DNA from: Cephalothrix spiralis
Taxonomy: Eukaryota; Nemertea; Palaeonemertea; Archinemertea; Cephalotrichidae
Assembly (NCBI GenBank): GCA_032353305.1
Contig: JAUCNG010252187.1
Coordinates: 1-12,575 of the forward strand
Length of the DNA stretch: 12,575 nucleotides
Direction: 5' to 3'
In this document: piece by piece, positions 1 through 12,575 of the stretch
Position numbering within the stretch: the stretch's first letter is position 1
How the letters are laid out: each line of letters begins with the position of its first letter
Notes under the pieces: generated by a model
Told to the model about the DNA's origin: nothing
Database searches by the model: none
What the model saw: only the letters and a program-made list of their open reading frames with translations
Translations under genes and position numbers: made by a program

Positions 1-7971
<7,971 letters not shown>

Positions 7972-7985
7972 TGACAAGGTATGTC
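7972..7985 (+). other. Splice donor just after the CDK8 stop (3' UTR intron)
   Basis: The sequence atgacaag/gtatgt places a consensus donor (AAG/GTATGT) at 7979, seven bases after the stop codon. It implies that the 3' UTR is spliced. A junction this close to the stop would not be expected to trigger nonsense-mediated decay. Candidate acceptors are atttcag ending 8096 and, better, tatatttcag ending 9431. Whether this donor is used cannot be told from the sequence alone. Confidence 0.55.
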
Positions 7986-8123
7986 ATAAAAATCACATAG
8001 GCCGTTGTATATACCCAGTCGGATATTGTACCATGCAGTGGCAGTGCAATGTGCATGGACATGCGCCGTTTAAAAAATGATTCTCGTGAATTTCAGAACT
8101 GAATCTCCAATTCAGAAATGAGA

Positions 8124-8438
8124 AATATATCGGGTGGGTCGCTATATTCTAGCCGCTGTTTACAAGGTCGTATCTTCATCAAATTAAGAGATAATAATTA
8201 GATATTTTGCATGTACTAGGAGAATGGTGTTCTAAATAGTGTGCTAAAATTTATTTTTTTATATCATTAATAGTTTTTAAGTTACGACAATTTGCGCAAG
8301 TAGGGTCAAAAAAACGGAATAACATAGAATGACGTTATCCTAGTACATGCAAAATATTTAATTATTATCTTACGTTTTGTTGAACGTTGAACGACCTTGT
8401 AAACAGCGGCTAGAATATAGCGGCTCACCCGATATATT
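8124..8438. mobile_element. Long-TIR MITE, 315 bp
   Basis: The outer arms aatatatcgggtg... (8124-8171) and their reverse complement ending at 8438 match at about 46 of 48 positions. After an indel-rich patch the pairing resumes (agataataatta..., atattttgcatgtactagg) to about 8233 on the left and 8326 on the right. About 90 nt of unpaired centre remain. No coding capacity is present. The ends are A/T-rich (tatatcggg/cccgatata), compatible with a TA or TATA target, but the duplication cannot be fixed by eye. Confidence 0.85.
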
Positions 8439-8493
8439 AAGTTAATCGATGCCCGGTTTGTTAAGTTGAAATGTCGCTGCATTAAGACTACAC

Positions 8494-8517
8494 GTATAAA
8501 GACCGCGGTCCTTATAC
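8494..8517. repeat. 24-bp near-perfect palindrome
   Basis: The palindrome is centred on gaccgcggtc (8501-8510) and extends as gtataa/ttatac on both sides, with a single mismatched pair across 24 bases. It stands out in A/T-rich surroundings. Its function is unknown; it could be a protein-binding site or a remnant of a foldback. Confidence 0.5.
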
Positions 8518-8580
8518 CAAATGCGAGTAAATTTTATAAATCCATCTATATCTATTTAAAAACTTTTTTACATGTGAATG

Positions 8581-8703
8581 TAAAAACTAAAAACCATCTT
8601 TATTTGATTTAAAAGATAATTTGATTTAAAACTTTAGAAAGCCAATCAATTCTTTTGAGGGTACCGAATAGTTTTACGTTAAAATAAAGATGTGTTTAGT
8701 TTA
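8581..8703. repeat. Weak inverted repeat
   Basis: aactaaaaaccatctttattt on the left (about 8586-8605) resembles the reverse complement of aaaataaagatgtgtttagttt on the right (about 8681-8702), with a few mismatches. Two direct copies of tttgatttaaaa lie between. The A/T-rich composition lowers confidence. Confidence 0.3.
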
Positions 8704-8875
8704 GATTTCGCTATAAATCAATGTATAGATGTCGCTTGTGCTTAACAAGAAATATAGATCAATACATGTCGCTATTTCGAATGCAAACCGACAGATTTCC
8801 GTTGCCAATCTATATACAAAAATGTATATGTATTTTTAATAATTGTTTATCATTACAAATGTATTTTCAAGCAAG

Positions 8876-8891
8876 CACCCAGTGCTCCAAA
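8876..8891. repeat. SINE tail fragment shared with 10044-10059
   Basis: cacccagtgctccaaa matches cacccagtactccaaa at 10044-10059 at 15 of 16 positions. Both are followed by a ttgc and, further on, an aaagg. At 10044 the motif lies downstream of a tRNA-like head, so it may belong to the body of that SINE family; here no head is visible upstream. Confidence 0.4.
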
Positions 8892-9045
8892 TTTGGTTGC
8901 CACTAGAAAAGGTGTGGTGTTAATGGAAACAGCTCGGCACAGGTGCCTAGGTGGTTCCATTGCTGGCAATAATAATGTCTCAGGTTTTTGATAAAACAGT
9001 ACACTAACTTCAGAATGTTCGAACTACGTAATTTACTGTGTCGTG

Positions 9046-9105
9046 TTGAGATGTTGGTAGAGGCGCTGTCCTAACCGGTTGTGACGTCATCATTTCAACT
9101 CAAAT
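9046..9105 (+). mobile_element. Degraded tRNA-derived SINE head
   Basis: ttgagatgttggtagaggc, then ctgtcctaacc, resembles the D-arm and anticodon region of a tRNA, and ttcaactc (9094-9101) resembles a B-box. The spacing from ttggtag to tgacgtcatc is one base different from that in the copy at 9962-9999 (ttgttag ... tgacgtcatc), suggesting two diverged members of one SINE family. No intact cloverleaf is present. Confidence 0.4.
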
Positions 9106-9431
9106 TTTCGGGCAAAATTTTGCAAAACTTTTCTAGCGCGCATATTTTTTCTACAAATTTTGAACATCCACCCAATTTATGACTTTATTGGTACTAAAAA
9201 CTTTTTTATATGGTTCATTATGTTGTTTTAAGTGTTACTTAAATATTCATGCTTTAAAATCTTTAAACATGAGTCAAGGAAAAAATTTGCGAAGTGTGGA
9301 AAAAAATTGTATTTCGGCATTTTTTATACCCACCCAGCCCTGACCTATGTATATAGCAAATTTTTTCCATGAACCATCCCCCCTCCTGCTTCCATACCAT
9401 ATTTAAAAAAAACATCTTCATTATATTTCAG

Positions 9432-9500
9432 GCTTTCCAGAGTGTCCCTGTATTCCTTTGCTTTGACGTAATAAAATTCGGCCAGATTGTGGATTTTTTT
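9432..9500 (+). other. Candidate CDK8 terminal 3' UTR exon with AATAAA
   Basis: A good acceptor (cattatatttcag, ending 9431) is followed within 40 nt by AATAAA at 9470-9475, and by a T-rich stretch near 9497. It could pair with the donor at 7979 to make a short non-coding last exon. This is inference from splice and polyadenylation motifs only; an exon this short before the signal is unusual, and a later signal (attaaa near 9550) is possible. Confidence 0.3.
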
Positions 9501-9944
9501 ATATTAAGGAGCACCCGAGCATAATGGCTGATAATTATGTAATTTAAAGAATTAAATATTTAAGTTATGTTTCTTTTTAGAATATTGGACCATTACTTAT
9601 TTGATCTTATAAGCGCAATGGAAAGATGTAGCCAAATAATGATCCTAATATAGGTTGTTGGCATGAAAATGTGGATATGGATATGGATAAGTAGAACAAT
9701 TTATGACTGTTTAACATTATATTGTGATTTACTAACATCGATCTATACGGATTAATTTTTTTTTTCAAATCTGGAAATTCAGAATATTTTTTTTTCTTCA
9801 TATAAGCCATGCATGCAAAATTTATCTTAGTACCAAAAAGTCATCATAATATTGAAACATTTAAAGTGCTTTATATCAGGACTGCGTTAGCAAATATTTT
9901 GGGCTTCAACTTATTTTATCATTTATTCGTGATACGAAATTTGT
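9500..9944. other. Intergenic, no feature seen
   Basis: This A/T-rich stretch contains a short iteration of ggatat/ggatatgg (about 9672-9688) and T runs. No gene, RNA or inverted repeat that I can support. Short open frames occur on both strands but match no family I know. Confidence 0.5.
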
Positions 9945-10080
9945 CCACACTGTTAGCTCAATTGTTAGATGCTATGGACTTAATAATCATGACGTCATCC
10001 ATAGTCATGGTCGGTGGTTCAATTTCCGCCTCCGTCAAGCCGACACCCAGTACTCCAAACTGCTTTGCATAGAATCAAAG
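9945..10080 (+). mobile_element. tRNA-derived SINE-like element
   Basis: A polymerase III A-box tagctcaattgt (9954-9965, one departure from TRGYNNARNNGG) and B-box ggttcaatttc (10016-10026, 10/11) stand 62 bases apart, with tRNA-like sequence between them (gatgctatggacttaataat). A CRE-like tgacgtca lies at 9990-9997. The downstream body has the cacccagtactccaaa motif shared with 8876-8891. The 3' end is not defined. A plus-strand frame of 87 codons overlaps it but is explained by the SINE. Confidence 0.6.
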
Positions 10081-10304
10081 GCAATTGCGACAGCTTGGTG
10101 TGTAAGAGATTGACATGTTGTTGGCATCGGTGAGGTATGTCCTGTTGATCCTAGCTAGCTTTTACAATCACAAATGAGAAGCCACATTTTCTCTGGGAAT
10201 TTGTACACAAGATTTTTAGTGGGTTTGCTAATAGTATATGTACAGTAAGAGTACGTTTTACTAGAAGAGACCGACCGCTATGCTTCAAATGTGTCAACAC
10301 TGAA

Positions 10305-10399
10305 AAATATTATTTGAAACATCTTTATAACGTATATATTACAATGTCATATCAGACGTTACTCTAAGTAAATTGTGTGGAGAATTGAATTTAAAAATA
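10305..10399. repeat. 95-bp direct repeat, copy 1
   Basis: Identical to 11324-11418 except for one base (T at 10326, C at 11345), in the same orientation and 1,019 bp apart. The ends (aaatattattt ... ttaaaaata) lack TG...CA, so they are not typical LTRs. The repeat is non-coding and its family is unknown. Confidence 0.9.
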
Positions 10400-10827
10400 A
10401 GGGGGGGGATGGTATAATGACATCATATATTTTTGCCATTTTAAATACTGACATTTTAGTTACTTACCTATTTCAAAACTAAAATAATGTATATTGATGA
10501 TGTGTATCATATTTGTAAATATATACCTGTATAATATTATCTAATTTATATCGAGTTTTGATCCCTACTTCCCTAGTAAACTCAATTTTAGTTTCGTCTC
10601 AAACTTACCCCCTTGCATGTCACAATAAATCATTGCGCGCTATTTTAAGGAATGTGCAAGGAGTTAGCAGGGATATTTTTAATTCGTTTTAGTTCGATAA
10701 AAAGTAATTTGAACACTATAAACCGTTATATTTATAGCAAGGTAATTAAACATAGATCACAAATCTCCATTTAAATTAGTCAAGTTGCGGCTAATTTTTT
10801 ACAAAAATAAAATTGGACTATTTTTTT

Positions 10828-11112
10828 AGCTCTCAGACGAATCACCGGATCTTTTTAAAACTTCGCAGGTCTCTTCCTTATAAGATTATCTAAAATGCAA
10901 CCTCGTCTATATCGTTTTTATATTTTTTTTATTTTTTGAGAAATTTGACATTTAAGTTTTTTTATTAAAATTATTTTTTTCTTCATCATACAATTTCATA
11001 TATCTCAAAAAATAAAAAAGACATCAAAAAATGACGAGGTTGCATTTGAGATAATCTTATAAGGAAGAGACCTGCGAAATTTCAAGAAGATCCGATGATC
11101 CGTCGGAGAGCT
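10828..11112. mobile_element. Long-TIR MITE, 285 bp
   Basis: The 80-nt arm 10828-10907 (agctctcagacg ... caacctcgtc) matches the reverse complement of 11033-11112 at about 73 of 80 positions. Imperfect A/T-rich pairing extends inward (attttttgaga). There may be a short outward extension to ctatt/aatag at about 10819 and 11124. No coding capacity is seen. It lies between the two copies of the 95-bp repeat. The target duplication is unclear. Confidence 0.85.
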
Positions 11113-11323
11113 TTCTAATAATAGGATATACGTTGGTAACCTCTGTCTTAATTAGATATAGTCAAGTAATAATCTAGAAGTGCGATTATGTACGAGTTGA
11201 GTAAGACTGTTTCTCCTTATCAAAATCGATTGTTTCCGAAAATAAGCTCATAAAATTTTTTGCTGATTTAGGCCTAATGACGAGCACTACCTTAACAGGA
11301 ATTAACCGAATTTTAATCCAAAG

Positions 11324-11418
11324 AAATATTATTTGAAACATCTTCATAACGTATATATTACAATGTCATATCAGACGTTACTCTAAGTAAATTGTGTGGA
11401 GAATTGAATTTAAAAATA
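11324..11418. repeat. 95-bp direct repeat, copy 2
   Basis: Second copy of 10305-10399 (94/95). Here it is followed after 8 bp by the tRNA-derived repeat that starts at 11427, whereas copy 1 is followed by an 8-base G run. The adjoining sequence therefore differs on both sides, and the duplicated block is exactly bounded. Confidence 0.9.
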
Positions 11419-11426
11419 CCCTAAAT

Positions 11427-11525
11427 ACCCTAATAAATGAGGGGCTGTATTTGCGGAATCTGGCGTGCGGTTCAGATGGGGAGATCGTCGGATTCGCATA
11501 CCATGTCTGTATTTAAATCCCAAGC
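11427..11525 (+). mobile_element. tRNA-derived SINE-like element, copy A
   Basis: An A-box-like cggttcagatgg (11468-11479, one departure from consensus) is followed 42 bases later by a weaker B-box tatttaaatcc (11510-11520, 7/11). The middle (gagatcgtcggattcgcata) looks like a tRNA D-arm-to-anticodon stretch. The first 68 bases (11427-11494) recur at 12291-12358 with one mismatch. It is a SINE head or tRNA pseudogene; the T-arm is too altered for a functional tRNA. Confidence 0.55.
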
Positions 11526-12290
11526 TCAAGTAATGAAAACATTAAAAAATAATAATTTAGTAATTAGGAATCAATATAAACTGGTGTGAAGAAATCGGTG
11601 ATCTACTTAAGGAAGCCATCACGAGCAGGGAGTATCGATGATGTTGAAAGTTAATTGATTGTATGATTTCTCGTGTTTTTTCTGTAATAAATATGCTATA
11701 TATATAATCAGGAATATCTAAAATGCAACAAAACGGATGAATTTTCGAATGATGTTGCGATTTCAATCATCCCTCCTGCTATATGAAATATAAACTATTT
11801 GTTTAGGGACTTCCTCAACATGTAGGCACGAAATTTTTACACGAAAATTATCCTCTTAGCTTACGGAATCATTATATGCAATAAAAAAATATTCAAAATT
11901 GTCATGCTAACTCCGTGCACAAACCTTAAATATAGTTTATATTGAATAGCTATAGTCTATGATGTTTTGACTATCAACATGACGGATATTTTGTTCCCAT
12001 ATTTATTTATGTTTCGGGAAGCTAAACATTCTAAACACATTTTAAAAATTTTAAAAATTGAATGTTACCATATGTCCAGCATTACGGATTAGCATAAGCT
12101 GGTCACTTAAGCAGCCAAAATTGTTCACAGTTGATAATTATTCCCTAATTATTCTCTACGTCTTTATCGTTAGAGTGGTCAATGCCTATGTGCGGTTTTC
12201 GATATCCGATAAAATTTAGAGCCTTATTCCGTTTCCGATAGCGATTTTTGCGTTTCCGATAAAAAATAACGCTTGAGGCTATAGCAAGCT
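11526..12290. other. Intergenic, no gene seen
   Basis: A/T-rich sequence with scattered short open frames (for example minus strand 11557-11766) that I cannot assign. Near its end cgtttccgata occurs twice, about 20 nt apart (12230 and 12251), inside a short gcgatttttgcg context. I see nothing else that I can support. Confidence 0.5.
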
Positions 12291-12358
12291 ACCCTAATAA
12301 ATAAGGGGCTGTATTTGCGGAATCTGGCGTGCGGTTCAGATGGGGAGATCGTCGGATT
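12291..12358 (+). mobile_element. Truncated copy B of the tRNA-derived repeat
   Basis: It matches 11427-11494 at 67 of 68 positions, 864 bp downstream in the same orientation, and includes the A-box. Similarity stops at gtcggatt: copy A continues cgcatacc, while copy B continues aaaaccaaatcc. The B-box half is missing, so it is a 3'-truncated or rearranged copy. Confidence 0.75.
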
Positions 12359-12423
12359 AAAACCAAATCCTTTATACATTGTAGGGAGATCGTCGGATTA
12401 AAACCAAACCCTTTATACATGTA
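12343..12423. repeat. 41-bp tandem duplication
   Basis: gggagatcgtcggattaaaa and the following ccaaatcctttatacattgta (12343-12383) are repeated immediately at 12384-12423, with one substitution (atcc/accc) and a one-base indel. The first unit overlaps the end of the SINE copy B, so the duplication arose after, or together with, that truncation. Confidence 0.85.
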
Positions 12424-12575
12424 CATCAAGGTAATAGCAAGCGGTACAAGAGGGCTTAATGAAAGATCATGCTATGCGTGGAGGTTCGTAGTATAAGTTT
12501 TGTGGTCTAGGAGGCAAGACAAGTCAGTTTTAACTTGGGGCGATACAGAAATTAGAAAAATATAAGTTTATGCTG

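Larger units (their letters stand above)
7986..9431 (+). other. Presumed 3' UTR intron or 3' flank of CDK8
   Basis: No protein gene is recognised. The stretch holds the MITE at 8124-8438, the palindrome at 8494-8517, an imperfect inverted repeat at 8581-8703, a repeat fragment at 8876-8891 and a tRNA-like stretch at 9046-9105. If the donor at 7979 is not used, this is 3' UTR or downstream DNA, with the first AATAAA at 8683-8688. Confidence 0.5.

Noticed and set aside
9809-10072. 87-codon frame as a small protein gene
   Set aside because: Its second half is the tRNA-derived SINE with A- and B-boxes; no protein similarity is evident.
10305-11418. The 95-bp direct repeats as LTRs of a retrotransposon
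   Set aside because: There are no TG...CA ends, no primer-binding site or polypurine tract seen, and no gag or pol coding between them; the spacer contains a MITE.
11465-11525. A functional tRNA gene
   Set aside because: The B-box matches only 7/11, the acceptor and T-arms do not pair, and the head recurs as part of a longer repeat, so a SINE or pseudogene fits better.

Overview
This is a eukaryotic, almost certainly animal, genomic window. It is A+T-rich, with small exons separated by large introns that have GT...AG borders. The only protein-coding gene I can support is the 3' half of a Mediator kinase gene, CDK8 (orthologous to the vertebrate CDK8/CDK19 pair), on the + strand. Seven coding exons (575-718, 1536-1605, 2482-2554, 3724-3821, 4746-4836, 6793-6930, 7870-7971) join without a frame break into 238 residues and a TAA stop. 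They run from the kinase subdomain IX motif DIWAIGC to the Gln-rich C-terminal tail. The protein differs enough from vertebrate CDK8, especially in the tail, to suggest an invertebrate. A marine, possibly lophotrochozoan, animal is my guess, but the sequence does not prove it.

Layout: 1-574 is the end of an upstream intron; the N-terminal half of the kinase lies outside the window. Introns of about 0.8-2 kb follow, and most carry inverted-repeat (foldback) elements. The clearest are a 52-bp perfect inverted repeat at 2000-2147 and a nested pair at 5406-6587. In the nested pair, a pogo/Tigger-like TIR element with a TA target duplication sits inside one arm of an older foldback element. A consensus splice donor lies only 7 nt after the stop codon, so the 3' UTR is probably interrupted by an intron.

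From about 7980 to 12575 I see no further protein gene. This part is a graveyard of short non-autonomous elements: two long-TIR MITEs (8124-8438 and 10828-11112), several tRNA-derived SINE-like heads with A- and B-box motifs (9046-9105, 9945-10080, 11427-11525, 12291-12358), a 95-bp direct repeat about 1 kb apart (10305/11324) and a 41-bp tandem duplication (12343-12423).

I found no evidence for a novel multigene system. The unusual content is repeat architecture: intronic dsRNA-forming foldbacks, a nested insertion whose empty site survives in the opposite arm, and short dispersed duplications.
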